Numbered from the stretch's first letter, positions 13,601 through 26,257 are shown. The stretch: 64,000 nucleotides of DNA from Austropuccinia psidii (GCA_023105745.1 JALGQZ010000001.1:69973991-70037990); one strand, 5' to 3'. Notes: generated by a model not told the origin, from the letters alone. Made by a program: numbers and translations.

Positions 13601-14330
13601 ATATAATACTTTCTGTTCCTAAAAAAACACAACCAAAAACTTCAGTTCTCAGAATGGCCTGATGGCCCACTACTTACCAAATTGGAAATGATTCTAAAAA
13701 AATCCACATCAAATGCTAATGTTGACAGATATTCTTCTTAATTTTGAATTATTATAAGCCTTTCTATTAATGAAAACATTAGCACTTAGAGAATAATAGC
13801 CAGTTTGATACTTAATCAGAATATTTGAGCATATGTGATGGTCCCACTGGTTTTAGTGTAGATCAAAATTATGTTTCAGTATTGAATATGGAACATGAAC
13901 TAAATAATGGGAAATTTCCAAACCTATCTCATCAAAATACATAAATCAGGCTTTTGCAGAGTCCCTAAAACTTTAAATTAAACTCAGTATATGTTTTTCC
14001 ACTAATTACTGACAGTGTGATTTTCCTTTTTTTTCATCTGTCATAGCTTAAAAATTATCATGAACAGGCTCATAACAGAGAAAATAACTTTTTTCACCCA
14101 AAAATTCATCTGGTACATTGATACCCTAATTTGATTCCTACAAAATTTCATAAATCTCTCACCCTTCAAATTTAAGTTAAAATTGCATCATTGAGAGAAT
14201 GTCTTGTCAACTTCAAAACCAACCAAACCTTCAATTTAGTGCAAAATTCCAGATGAAGATGCCACTATGGAAGATTTTTTGTTCTCTGTATTTTAATGTT
14301 TAGGATATTGGATTTAATTTGCTCAAATAG
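10621..14330. other. AT-rich stretch, no supported gene
   Basis: No convincing gene. Small minus frames at 11,941-12,357 (138 codons, no start context or motif) and 12,445-12,645 are the longest. A GC-richer island at 12,490-12,640 contains words related, in inverted orientation, to the island at 1,010-1,062. Confidence 0.45.
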
Positions 14331-14336
14331 CCCACT

Positions 14337-15808
14337 TTGTACTGTCTACCACAGCCAATTCATCAAGACCTGGATGTCAGCCAACACCTGTTTCTTCCCA
14401 CTCTCACCATCCACCACTTTCACTTGTTGCACAAGATAAAGTCAAACCTCATTATTAAAGCAAAGAAAGAATTAAAAAATCACAACAGTTGCAAAGTGTG
14501 TCCTGAAATGATATATCTTTAGGAATTCCAAGTGCCGCATCTGGCTTGGGAAAATTAATATTACACTGGGCCAAAGCATGTTATAAATTTCCTCCTCCAA
14601 TAATAAACTCCTTGTAATCTCCACTAAAGATGAACAGCTTAAATCGAAAAGCTTCCTCAAATAAAAGAAGGAAGCCATATCTCAACAAATCAAGGAATAT
14701 TTTGAGGGTTTGGGAAGCAAGGAGGAGGAAGTTGTTGATATTGAAAGGAGCTACATCCTAAAACAGACATTCAAAAATATTTCATCCTTACTAACCACCA
14801 AGAATACAACGTCAGCACCAATTACATTTATTCATCTAGCTCTTATGGTTTCCAATGGCTCTCCTACAGCCATTCTTTGGTTAAAAAATCTGGATTTCCC
14901 CATTACAACTACCATTGGGACCAAAATAACTCATAAAACTGGAGCTCATGGATGAATGCAGCTATTTTGGAGACATGGAGTATTTGCAACATCAATGAGG
15001 TTAATTTATCATATAATATTGAGGAAGAATGGAATACTGTCTCACACAGGTTATCAATTCTAAGAAGTTGACTAAACTCTAGGAAGCCCATGTGAAAAAA
15101 ACAATTAAGAAAGTTTAACTATCATATGGGGCTGCAACAGGGATCTAGAAGCAAGGAGAAATTAAAATTAAAACTTTATATTAATCAGTTGTTGAATCCT
15201 GTTCATCTGCATTCATTTAGCCCTTAGATATTTTCATTATATCTCATAGAATGAGAACAAAACCTTATATGAAGTGGTGGCCATTAAGCAGTGTATAAAG
15301 GATTATCCAGGCTTCTCTGCAGTTTTTTTTCAGATGAGATTATTTCTGAGTTTGGAGATCAAAATAACTTGCAAGGTGGCAGCTCTTCTTGATGGAGGTA
15401 TGAGCCACTTGTTGAGATCCTTCAGCTTCTTGTTGAAGCTTATGTCCAACTGGCTCCCACCCCAAGGGCCAAACAAGATCAGAGACAAAAGATGAACCCA
15501 CTAAAAGAAAAATTCATCTCTCTCTTTCAACACAATATTTTGGGAACATTCCCCCAAAAATCCCTAGAAATTGGGTGACTGAAGTAGCAAGTCAAACATT
15601 AAGTAACATTGAACAGATTGCCCTGAATTTTCAAGATGATGTTTTTTGGAGCCAATACTCAAAAATTAAAAGGATCTCACAGATAAGCCCTAGTAGTATT
15701 GTACTAAATAAATTTATCATTTTTTTGTATAAATCTTTTGGAAAAGTTCTGTATTATTATGGATTTAAAATTCTGTATTATTGTGGATTTAAGCATTTGA
15801 ACCAATAA
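14337..15808 (+). pseudogene. decayed coding stretch, function unknown
   Basis: I recognise no family. One plus frame from about 14,845 to 15,227 reads as protein-like sequence (SGFPHYNYHWDQNN, WMNAAILETWSICNINEV, EEEWNTVSHRLSILR) but is broken by TAA and TGA codons of the C-to-T type. After a gap that could be an intron, further protein-like stretches follow. One is YEVVAIKQCIKDYPGF at about 15,270; another, in a different frame at about 15,400-15,560, is LVEILQLLVEAYVQLAPTP. The parts look like exons of one degraded gene or an old transposon. The order and exact splice sites are not certain. Confidence 0.3.
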
Positions 15809-17305
15809 AAAATACCTTTCTTTTCCCTTCTTTCCTATCTCTCAACCATTGATTTATTTTTGAATTTTAAGGGATTATTGGTAACAAAATCTTAATCATA
15901 TTATTACTATCAAAAGGTGGATTGAATTTTTGATTTTGAAAAATATCCAGCCAATTATCATTATAGTATCTCCAATACTCATTTTGTATCCAATAGATTA
16001 TTTCTCATAAAATCAGAAGATTTCTCTTGATAGTGGGTTGTAATTTAAAATTTTTTTATTTGAAATTATAATAGTCTTCTATTTTGAAGTGAAGGAACAT
16101 TTCAGGGTCCCATATGACCAAGTAATTTTAGTCACTCAAAGTCTGCTTATCTCCATGAACAACATTTAAAATTTTGCCTTTTATCGACTCTAAGTTTCAA
16201 TCCCAATAATACCTCATTAAGTTTTAATGCAAAGTACACCAAGAGTATCACCTCACCATAGATTAAGCTGGTAGCTTTTAAAATCATAATTTTCATACCC
16301 CTCATGAGTATGACTCCCACTAAAATAAAAACAATGGCAGTAATCTCTCAAAGACTACAAGAAATGTCTTTTCAATATTAATTTCTAAAAATTTGCATAA
16401 TTGAAATACATTACATGGCTCATTTTTCTGAAGAATTATTTAGTTGTTTTTTGTGCATATAAGTCCCCATTTGGTATTCATAATAATATAAAATAATCTT
16501 GAATAAAATTCAAATTTCCAATTCTTATAAATTCCCCTGACCCAATTCCCTGATTCTTAGTGACTCCATTGTTCAGACTGAAAAATTAAGAATTTTGGCC
16601 ACAATGGATGGACTAATCTTAAATTTTTGGGGAATATTACCCATTAAGATTATCATTTTATGTAACTAATAAGTATAGCATAGAAATTTTGCATGAAATA
16701 AAATCAAAAATTTTCAAAAGAATTCCTAAAACTAATTCTATTTTAATTTTTTCATATAAATAAATAGATTTATAAATTTATGAACCATATGGTTTTTATT
16801 CACCCTAAAGAAGATTGTTTAAAGTATATAATTTGTCTACATTCATCACAAAGAATTTCTCTAAATCACTGATTCTGAAACAGTACATACAACCACAAAA
16901 GTAAGAGCAGAAATGTTGGATATTGTACCTTATTCTGATTAAAACAATGAGACTATTTTGGAGTTATAAAATCTTTTGAGGTATAATTGTGGACTCAGTC
17001 TTAATTCTCCTTTTCATTGGAAGAAAAGAATAAGATATCTCAAATTCTGAATAGAAATATGAAAAATATATGGCACCTGACCCCTCGAATTTGAAAGTTT
17101 TCAACAAATCCTTTTTCAAAATGATATATATTCCTTTTGGCACTTTGAATATAAACTCTAATTTTGGAAATATTCCATTTTAAATTTAATGCGCTTTTCA
17201 TGTGAATGGAAGCAAATTTCCTGTCAGAGTTTTTATCATTTCTTGATGAAAACTCTTCATAGTTCCCTTTTTGTATAGATTTCAAGCTGATTTTGACACC
17301 ATATT
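15809..17305. other. AT-rich stretch, flank of LTR3 element
   Basis: No supported gene. A minus open frame at 17,040-17,414 runs across the start of the LTR at 17,306. Its part outside the LTR (17,040-17,305) encodes a Lys/Ser/Asn-rich segment with no motif I know and may be a chance frame. Confidence 0.4.
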
Positions 17306-18719
17306 TGTCATCCTGTGACTCAAAACCAGAGCACAAGCATGACAGCCAAATACCATAAACCAATGGTAAAGCCAAGATACCACCAAAATATGGAGCTGAG
17401 CCAAATAAGCTCAAAAGGAATCAAAAGAAAGAGGAAACCCACCAATTTCCAAATACACAAGTCCCACCACCATAGGACAAGGAATAACAAAGTTATTCCT
17501 TCGCAAAGTTGTTGCTGAGCATAAACCTTATTCTTCACCTCTAATCTGAAGTCCAGAGGAAGATACTTAACCCCATCAAATGGGTATTAAAATTGAAGCT
17601 CTAAGCTGGGGATATCCAATGGTACTAGCCAAACTGAGCTAGAATCAGAATTACAGGAGTTATGGCCAAGATAAGGTCAAATAAGGGTGAATAAAATATT
17701 CACCTCTCATCTAGCTTCTACAGTTTTAGGGTCAAATACCTAAATTGGGGTCTTTTTGGAAAGAGCACAATCAGAGCTATCTGATGGTTCCATTCATTTT
17801 CACGTGTTCTATCTAGAACAAAAGCTATGGGGAAAACAAGCTCCATACAGTTTTTGGGCAAAATCATGAATATGTATAAGAAACCTTATACATGGCATAA
17901 CTTTGCCATATTTGATGATAACCATATAAAATGAGGTAACATTGTGTAGAACACATCCAGGAATACACAAGTAACCAACTTTGAGCCTGAATTCTCAAAA
18001 ACTGACAAAGGTATGGCAGCTTCAAGGTCAAAATCCTACAGTCTGACCTATACAGCCTTACTGTGGGATATTCTCACATAACTATGATTATGAGGTGTCA
18101 AACAGATGAAGAAGAATGTTTATACTTCAATGACTCATAGTTGAGTCAACACTGGCATGCCATACAGGTTCTGTACAGCGTTCTATGAGTCATACACGTC
18201 AGAAGAGGGCTATGTGGTCCCCAGATGAATGTTTTCACCCTGTATTGGTTAAAAATGCCCAGATTATTTCAAAACCACATCTGAGCCAAAACAGTGCATA
18301 CAGGATTTTTGAAAACCACAGGCCATTACGCTGAAGTGAAAAACTCTTCACTTCCCCTATGTGGATGGTCTAGAGGGCCATTCCACCCCATTTTAGGATA
18401 AAAAGGGGCCTTTTCTCCACCAGAAAAGGTTTCCTTATCCTGTTCTTAAATTCATACATAGTACAACTGTCCAAAACAGTTATACTATTGGAAAACAAGT
18501 CAGGTATACTTTAAACTTAAGTATTGTAGTCTTTATTATTGTAACCCAACAGGTAAAACTGCATCCAGGGCTTTCAGTAGTGCTCACCACAACTAATTTT
18601 ATGAGTAAATCCCTTAATATCTTTACACCAAACCTTTTAAATAGTTTTTATCCATGTAACAGTCATAGTTAAAGCTGTATATACCTTTCTTAGCACTATA
18701 TCATAGACTCAGCCTGATA
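17306..18719 (+). mobile_element. 5' LTR, Ty3 family LTR3
   Basis: The 1,414-bp LTR starts TGTCATCCTGTGACTC and ends CAGCCTGATA (expected TGACA). It matches, in opposite orientation, the LTR at 62,120-63,534, which starts TGTCAGCCTGTGACTC and ends CCTGACA. The lengths differ by one base. The five bases before it are ATATT. The matching target copy is not in the window, because the element is truncated. Confidence 0.85.
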
Positions 18720-18720
18720 C

Positions 18721-18740
18721 TTTGGGGGCCTGGCCATGTT
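18721..18740 (+). other. primer-binding-site region, LTR3
   Basis: TTTGGGGGCCTGGCC follows the LTR within a base or two. The same box, with small changes, follows the LTR in the other families: TTTGGGGGCCCAGCC at 33,017 and TTTGGGGGCCTGGCC on the minus strand at 26,791-26,805. The position and the TGG suggest the site where the tRNA primer pairs. I did not identify the tRNA. Confidence 0.6.
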
Positions 18741-18776
18741 TTCTTTTTGATTTTTTGAATCTTATTTCACATATAA

Positions 18777-19343
18777 GTGAGTTTTTTTCTCTTATATTCT
18801 TGTTTTCTGACATTATTGCTTCCATTTTCTGGCGTAAAAATTATTAAAGAAATAATAATATAATATTTTTATTTTTATTATTTTTTTGAGTGGTATGCAA
18901 TCATATACCACTGTGTTTTTTTGCTTTTCACATGGTTGATTACAGTATAATCACCACAATACATATTTTTGGCATGTTTTGGATATTAAAAAACTTAAAG
19001 TCATTAATATTGTTCTTTTTTAATTGAATAGAACACCTCTCTGACTGTGAACCAACAGTATTAGAGGTGTGGTTGGGCATATTGATAGTTTCAATTTCCC
19101 ATTACATAACCACTTCTGAGATTAAACTTGTTATTTACAAGTTAATCTGTGAGATACTGGTACACAAACAGTGCACCAGAAATCCACAAGCTGTATTTTT
19201 GATGTGTAATTGATAATTTCAATCACACCATCATAATACAAGGGTATAATATAGAAATATATTTCCCAGAGGCCATTATTAGATGTGAAAACAGCATTTT
19301 AAGAAATCTTAACTGATATAAGCCCTCTTTTTCTTTGATTAAG
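18777..19343 (+). other. predicted leader intron 1 (LTR3)
   Basis: The donor is ATATAA|GTGAGT at 18,777. The acceptor follows a pyrimidine tract, CCCTCTTTTTCTTTGATTAAG|TGGAAG, ending at 19,343, with a possible branch point AACTGAT before it. Joining leaves A|TG GAA GAA AAC, so the start codon is built across the junction. At 567 bp it is long compared with the 81-bp counterpart in LTR1. Splicing is predicted, not shown. Confidence 0.5.
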
Positions 19344-21187
19344 TGGAAGAAAACTTCATACCATGTGAAACCAAGTCACAGGCCAACACACCAGTGACAC
19401 CCTCAGAACTAGAGGGGAACCAGGGCAAAGGAAAGAAACACAGTCAAGGCCTCATCACTGAAAAGAAGTGGATATCAATTGCCACCGAGAGGAGTAGAAA
19501 ACCACAAAACTCTGCATCAATACAAGGTAAACCAACCTTAATCACTTGTACAAGAAAGATTACAATAATTAACCCAGTTGTAACCTCTAAAGGCAAATTG
19601 CCCAAAGAAGTAGACAATAAATTTGTACAAGGCACAGGCATAGGTAAATACCCTAAGAAAATTAAGTTTTTGACTTCTTGCAAACACTGATATGTCATCT
19701 GTACACCTCAGGAGCCTTGGAATCCCAAGGAACCAGCCAGAGGACAGAGAAGGCTTGTCCAGAACCAGAAGACCTGGAGAAGGACACCTTGGACATAGTG
19801 GTGGATGGAAAGACATTGAGGGAAATAATACCCACTCTACCATTCACTTTCCAATTCAACAGAAACCTCAAACCAGAGGAATGGAAGGATATGGATCAAG
19901 TTCTTCAGCTCCACCAACTCCTCAAAGATCTTTCCTAATGGAGCATGAACAACAAGAGGTTCAACCTAGTATCCCACTGGGAAGAACTTGGGGCAAGTTG
20001 CCATAAGATATGTCTCAAAGAGATACCCTTGAAAGACCTTATGGAAATCACTGAAGGTTGGAATCCCACAAGGCAGTTCAGACTCCTGGAGGAGAGGGTA
20101 ACAAAAGGGAGAATCAAGCCACTATCCAAGCTATAGAGGAACAGCTGAGCGAGACAGGGCCTACTCTGATTCCTTCAGGCTCACAAGGAGTAGACCCAAC
20201 CAGCTCTCCAGTAGCTTCACAGCATTTAGGAACCAAAAGATCAGTGGCCAAGAGTCACAATTCTTCACAATCCCAGGTAGTTTCCAGGAGAAGACAAGGA
20301 TACAAGGGAAAAAACAAGACCTCTTTCAACCATAGGCAGAGAGAGTCAGACCACATGATACAGAGGGTGTTGGACTCGGTGAAAGAAGTACACAAAAGCC
20401 AGAAATAGTTGTAAATACTTCTAGAGTTAGTAGCCCCACTAATATAAATATTAACCCCACTCAGACAGAACATCATGTTGTTACACCTGAGAGTAACCTA
20501 AACAGTGATAAACTGTGGTTACAAATGTCCCAATTTGCAGTAAAAACTCAAGAAAAACTCGATGATTTCAAGATACTGAATGAAATATTGAAAATAAATG
20601 CAATCTTACAAGAAGCTAAAATTAAAGCCATCCAAGAGAGCTGTGCTCAATTGAGCAAAGCCTCTGAAGAAACCAACAAAAGACTGAATCAAATCTTTGA
20701 AGAGCAATACCACTGCAAAAGGGACAGGGATTGTCTGGATCAGGACATAAACATTTTCTTTAATGTCTACCAAAACATGAAGCTCCAACCACAAGGCCAT
20801 GCTTTGGATGATCATTACCACCAAGAAGACATCAAGCCAGATGCCTTATTGGGGAATAAGGCAAGATCTCCATCTCAATACCAAGATGGAGATAATATGT
20901 CTTATTCTGAGAAGGAAGGGTTGAATCAGCTTCCAGAGGCCTCAAGCTGGCCTAAGTCCTCTGGAACAGGATAATATGATCATATAGAGCTCATTGATTA
21001 TATTGATGACCTATTAATTGATGTACCAAGCATACCAGACTACTGGATTACTGCTAGACTCAATGCAGAATTCAAAGGTCATGCTAATATATGGTACACA
21101 GAGATGAAGGAAATCCAAGGCAGAAGAAACTGGCCATGGTGGAAGAGTCAGATTATCCAAAAGTACAGAAATGGTACTTGGATATGG
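19344..21187 (+). pseudogene. gag: Ty3 gag, family LTR3, truncated
   Basis: Exon 2 (19,344-19,643) encodes 100 residues beginning (M)EENFIPCE. A predicted second intron, 19,644-19,711, has donor GTAAAT and acceptor CCTCAG. Beyond it two frames overlap. Frame B (from 19,712) reads ALESQGTSQRTEKACPE and runs, with a TAA at 19,936 and a frameshift near 20,095, to 20,408. Frame A starts with an ATG at 19,692 inside the intron (MSSVHLRSLGIPRNQ). After stops at 20,004 and near 20,044 and the shared frameshift it becomes the coiled-coil and capsid part at about 20,410-21,187 (LSKASEETNKRLNQIFEE; YTEMKEIQGRRNWPWWKSQI). A TAA lies at about 20,972. The gene stops at 21,187 where minus-strand LTR2 sequence begins, so the nucleocapsid and pol are missing. 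This copy is not functional. Confidence 0.8.
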
Positions 21188-22857
21188 ACTGATATCTTAT
21201 ATTCCAGTTCTAGTGCAGGTATTGGAGTGCACCAGACATGGGTAAAGCCATCTGAGTATTTGAATTCTAACCCATAAGCACAGAATATCCTTATCATGTC
21301 CTTTAAAATTCGAACCATTATCTCTGCTAGTCCATCTGTTTGAGGGGGATATTCTGTTGAGAATTATAAGTTAGTCCCAAAAAATCTGTGAAGATTGGTC
21401 CAAAGTGCAGATTTGAACTTGGGATCTCTGTCACTTATAATATTCTTAAATAACCCTGTATGAGAGATAAATCTACTCCATAGAAGAAGAGCGGTATCCA
21501 TAGCAGTGTCATCTTTATGACATGGTAAGAATATGGGATTTTTGCTATATCTGTCTACAACTACTAAAGAAGCATTATAGCCTTTGTTACCACTTGGAGG
21601 AAGTGCTGTGACTCAATCCATGTGAACAACTTCCCAAGGGGATTTTGGTTCTTGAATATTAATCATTAGTCCAAATTTCTTGCCTGTACTCCTGTTTGCT
21701 TTTTGGCATCTATCACAGGTATGGCAATATTCAATGGTTTCTTTTTTCCAAGATGGCCAACATGCACAGTTTCTCACTTTTTCAAGCTTTCTGTCTTCTT
21801 ACAGGTGTCCAAAGGAGATGCCACCATGGCATTAATGAAGAATGGTATTAATAAGGAATCTGCTACACAATGTCATTAAGCAAGAATGTTTGGTTTGGGG
21901 GTAAATTATGCCATCAAACAAGTGAAATCTTCCTTCAGAATAGGAATTCTTCCAAACTTCATCCAGTGCATTGACTAAAGATGTATCTTTGCAGTCTTTA
22001 TCTAATAAGGAATTCAACATATGGAAATTCTTGTCTTGCTTATAAGATTCTCTGACCTCTTCAAAGAATTCAGGCCCAATATCAGTTATGTTAATTCCTT
22101 CAATTTGAATCTGTAGTTCTGCTTCCAAAGGTACATAAGCTGGGTTATGAGGAGTATTGGCTAATTCCCACCTGCTAATTCCATCAGCATTTTTGTGAAT
22201 GTTTCATGCCTTATGAACTATAGTCATGTTACCTCTATATTTTTGAATGGCTATTTGCCATCTCAACATATGTCTGTTGGTAGTTTTCATTTTAAGAAGT
22301 GATTTCACAGAATCACAGTCAGTAATAACTTCAAAAACACTGCCATCAAGATAATAGTGTTATTCTTCAAGTGCCCATACCAAACATAAGAGCTCCATCT
22401 GGCTTGCACCATATCTGGCTTCCATTGGTTTGGTTTGTATTGAGATGTAACAAACTGGTCCCTCTGTAGGTTTGTCATTAATAATTTGGACCCAATGTAG
22501 TGCTGCCCCTAATCCATCTCCACATGCATCAATGTAAAATTTAAAAGGTATATTTCAGTCAGGCATGAGGAGTAAAAGTGCTTCTGTAAGAGCTTTCCTT
22601 AGCTTCTCTTGTGTAATCGCAAATAATGTCTGTTGATCACAGATTCTATGGAGTGACTTGGATAGAATTGCAAAGTCTTTCAGGTGTTGCCTGTAATAAC
22701 TGGCAAAGCCAAGAAAATAAATCATTTATTTCTTATTCTGGTGTATTGGCTTAAGTAACATTTCTACCGCTTTATTTTTGTCAATACCCAAGCTTAAACC
22801 AGAAACAATATGTCCTAAAGCTTTAAGTTCTTGAAAGCCAAAGTTACATTTAATGAG
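21188..22857 (-). pseudogene. pol: Ty3 RNase H-integrase part, LTR2-minus
   Basis: The minus-strand remnant of pol continues from the reverse transcriptase on its right. The RNase H part shows [15 protein letters not shown] and [14 protein letters not shown]. The integrase zinc region ([12 protein letters not shown]) and catalytic core ([16 protein letters not shown]) follow. The longest open piece is 21,832-22,128. Stops abound, for example TGA for the Trp after the first catalytic Asp (HMD*VT, 21,613-21,615). The element ends abruptly at 21,188, just after LELEYKIS in the integrase. The integrase C-terminus, any chromodomain and the 3' LTR are absent. Confidence 0.85.
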
Positions 22858-23740
22858 TTAAATATTCAGATATACTGCTGTAACTTTGTCAAGTACTCTT
22901 GCAACTCTTTCAAGGTGCAAATACCATGAGTCAGAACATATGATAATATAATCAATATAAATGATAACACATCCTTCAGATAATTCTGTGGGGAAGATGG
23001 TATTAATAATTCTTTGATAATGAGATGGTGAATTTTTAATACCAAATGGCATTCTAAGATACTCAGAAATACCACAGTGAGTGACAATTATAAGTAATTT
23101 CTTAGGTTTGGGCGTCAAAACATTTTGATGAAAGCCTTGAAATGCATCCATGGATGTTATATACTTGGCTTTAGAAAATTGATTCAATGTTTCTTTAATT
23201 CTAGGAATCGGATACCTGTCTGGAACTGTGTAGGTATTCAATACTCTAAAATATCCAACCATCCTCAATTTATCATTATGCAAAGCAATAATAACAGGTT
23301 TTGTCACTTCAACTTCTTCATTATGGCCTACTTTCCTTAGTACACCAAGTTGGATCAACTCTTGGATATGTTTTTTCCAAGGCTTCTCTAGCTCTGGTAC
23401 TGGCTGGATAAGCTGGTCTTATAAGTACTGGAGGGTATGGTCTGTCAATATTGAGAGTAATATCAACTTCATGCCCTTTAATAGCACCTAATGGTTCATT
23501 ATCAGAATCAAAGGCATTTCTATATGTGTATAATACATCAATAAGATCATGCCTCATTTTGGGTGATAATGCTGGGTTGATTTGTGCTTCAAAAAGTTGA
23601 TTATCCACAAATTCATCCCTATAAGTATCCTTAACAGAAGATATTATAGATATTTGTTTTTGGCATATTGGAAAAAGCAAATTTTTGTCTTTTATTTTCT
23701 CCAATTGTGAAATATCTGTCTTTATGGTTATTGATGTCAA
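22858..23740 (-). pseudogene. pol: Ty3 reverse transcriptase, LTR2-minus
   Basis: Two overlapping minus frames (23,740-23,321 and 23,358-22,858) carry the RT. The first has the N-terminal landmark EPLGAIKGHEVDITLN and PYPP, the second [18 protein letters not shown] and the polymerase motif. A frameshift lies near 23,340-23,370. The active-site box that should read YIDD reads YIDY at residues 134-137 of the second frame (about 22,948-22,959), so the second catalytic aspartate is lost. With the frameshift and missing 3' end, this copy cannot work by itself. Confidence 0.88.
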
Positions 23741-23795
23741 TACAATAAATATCCAAGTAATAATTTCCCAGAATAATGTGCTGAGATGTGCAATT

Positions 23796-24887
23796 TTACA
23801 TTACTACTATCTCAGTTTTCATTCTTACACTTCCTGCTGGATGTGTAAATACAAGATCGGTGTCTAATATTCCCAAAGGATACATATTATTACTGGAACT
23901 ACTAATTTGTACACCCTCTATTGGTAATAGATGGTTCTTCCATCCAGGGAGTATGGCTAGAAGATAATATTTGCCTACACAAGTACAAAATGCCCCTACA
24001 TCCAAATTTACTCTGGCTTCAGTATCATTTATCAGGATTGTTGTGATACAAGAGGCTCCAGCAGTGTATCCTTTACCTCTAGCAGGTTTGGATTTACACA
24101 TTCTGGCATCCTGGATATTGATCAGGTTATGAAAATCCTCACTGTACTGTGGCAAGTGAGTATGAAATTCTGTGACCTCAAAGAAAGCTGTGATGTTTTC
24201 AATGGGATAGTCCTCTACTGGTTTATCATCAGAGACTTCAGAATCTAGGTCAGATTTCTCTTCATCTTCAGTACACTGAACTTCATTAATCTTTGTCTTC
24301 TTGGTGCAAGTGTTGGCCAAATGTGAAGTGCTTCCACATGTATGACACTTAAAGATAGGTCTTTCAGGCCTCTTATCTTTTTTGGAAGTTTTAGAGACCA
24401 TTTTGGATTCCATAGGGACTCTAATCCAAGTTTTTCCAATTCTTGTCCTAGTAATTATATCTTCCATGGCATTGATGTAGTCTTCTGTTGAACAGGGATT
24501 TACACATCTGCACTTGATAGCATGTTCTAGTTCTCCTCCACATTTTCTTAATATTTTGATATTAATGATAAAGTCAGACATATCTGGGTGTAAGGAAGAT
24601 AATCTGTCTTTCTGTTTGAGGAACCAAGTAAGTGGTTTATCTTTTTCTGAGTTAAAAATGGCACTTTCATAAGCATTTTTCATTTTGAATCTCCAAAAAT
24701 TGTTAGCCCATTTGGTGATTATTTCAGATTTCCACCAAGGCCAATCATGTTTACCATGATCTAGTCTCCTTTTTTCATACCATTTCTTTGCAGTTCTGGT
24801 AAACAAGGAGTGTAGCTTGCCTACTATGATTTCATCAGGTATGTGAAATTCTTCTTGCAACATATAAATTGTTCTGATGAACTCCAT
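23796..24887 (-). pseudogene. gag-pol: Ty3 capsid-nucleocapsid-protease, LTR2-minus
   Basis: A 363-codon open stretch encodes the retrotransposon capsid region (KHDWPWWKSEIITKWANNFW near residues 46-65). A CCHC zinc knuckle, CHTCGSTSHLANTC, follows near residues 181-194. The protease comes next, with active-site region NLDVGAFCTCVGK near residues 293-305, where DVG replaces the DPG seen in the other copies. The frame ends at 23,796. The first Met (24,887) is internal, since the gag homology in family LTR1 extends further upstream. Confidence 0.85.
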
Positions 24888-26256
24888 ATGATTTTATTCT
24901 CCTTCACCATAGAATGTTCTCAATTCTTCCAGATTGGAAATATCTTTTGTACAGATAGGATTTTCTCCTAAAAATGGGGTCAAAATTCCTTTTGCAGAAC
25001 ATTTCTCTTCAGTCAAAGGTATAGAATGTCTTTTCATATGTGGTTCATAATTATTATGAATTTACTCCACATTTGCAATGATTTTATTCCTTAATTTCTG
25101 CCTCTCACTTTCACTTCTTGCCAAATGTGGGCAAACTGATTGGTATTATTAATTATTTCCAAAGCATGATCTTTTAGAATTCTAAGTTGATCATTAATGT
25201 TTAAAATGGAAAGATCTTACATTTCATCATTTTGGGCTTGAAATTGACTTTCACTTCTGTCACATGTATTTCTAATCGAATCAAGTTTGACATGTGTCAA
25301 CTTATACCATTCAGTATAGGTTTTGTCATTTATTTTTAGCTCAGTTATATATGATGTTATTTTATTCAACTGTGCATCAAATTTACCAAGTTCTACATCA
25401 ATACTAGATTTAAAAAATTTATTTCTTGTATTATTTGGGTGGAAAGGTCCTGTTCATCCTTTCCTGCTCTTTGGCTGTGAATTCCATAAAAGTCCTGGCC
25501 ATATTGAAGACACTGTCCACAGCTGAACGCTCCAATTTGGGGATCCTGTACCCTTGTGGGTAAGGTCTGTGCCAATTTTCTTTGACTTTTCCCTTTCCCT
25601 GATGGTTCTTGGGACCTTTCTTCTTCTCCTGAGGTCCTTTGGGCTACGCTTTGGATGTTTCTGGAGCTGGTTTGGAGCTGGTAGACACCACTGGGCCTTC
25701 TTCAAAGGCTGGAGTCATTTCCAGTTCCTTCTTCTGGTCTATGGGTAAAAGACTTTGGTTCTTCAACTGATTCTTTATCTTTTTGACCTTGTCTTTGAAA
25801 GACAGTGAGCTACACCCTCCTAAGAGTTCTATGGTATTATCCTGACCCAGAAAGCTCTTGATGTGTAATTAGGAGTTCATGGCCCCCTGCCAAAGGCTTG
25901 GGCATATTCCCCACTACTCTCCTTTTCCTTCTCTGAACCAATTTTTGTATTGGGACTGATATTTTTCTTTGGCTGCCACTTGAAAGTGGTTCAGCCCTTC
26001 AAATGTTACCTTCAATTAGTTCAGTATCAGAGTTCACATCACATTTTGTTGGTACAGACCTTGGGGAATGGGGGGCAGTTCTGACATCCTCCAGATTTGT
26101 CTTTCTTGAGGAAGACTTGGCAGAAATTGGTCTGGTCTTACCTATTCCTTGTCCAGGTCCATCTCTTTGGACTGAATAGCTGCTTCCATTTCTGGTATGC
26201 ACCATTTTTCACGTCAATTCAGGAGAAAAATAAGAATTGAAAACAGAAAACACACA
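24888..26256 (-). pseudogene. gag: gag N-terminal part, LTR2-minus
   Basis: This is a frameshifted, stop-rich remnant of the gag N-terminus. The recognisable piece is the frame at 26,205-25,999 starting MVHTRNGSSYS, whose position and first residues parallel MPSTRSGASYN in the LTR1 element and MSSVHLRSLG in LTR3. Its ATG lies at the 3' end of a predicted intron (donor GTGTGT at 26,257). The stretch 24,900-25,950 keeps scattered coiled-coil-like pieces but no long frame. Confidence 0.6.
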
Positions 26257-26257
26257 C

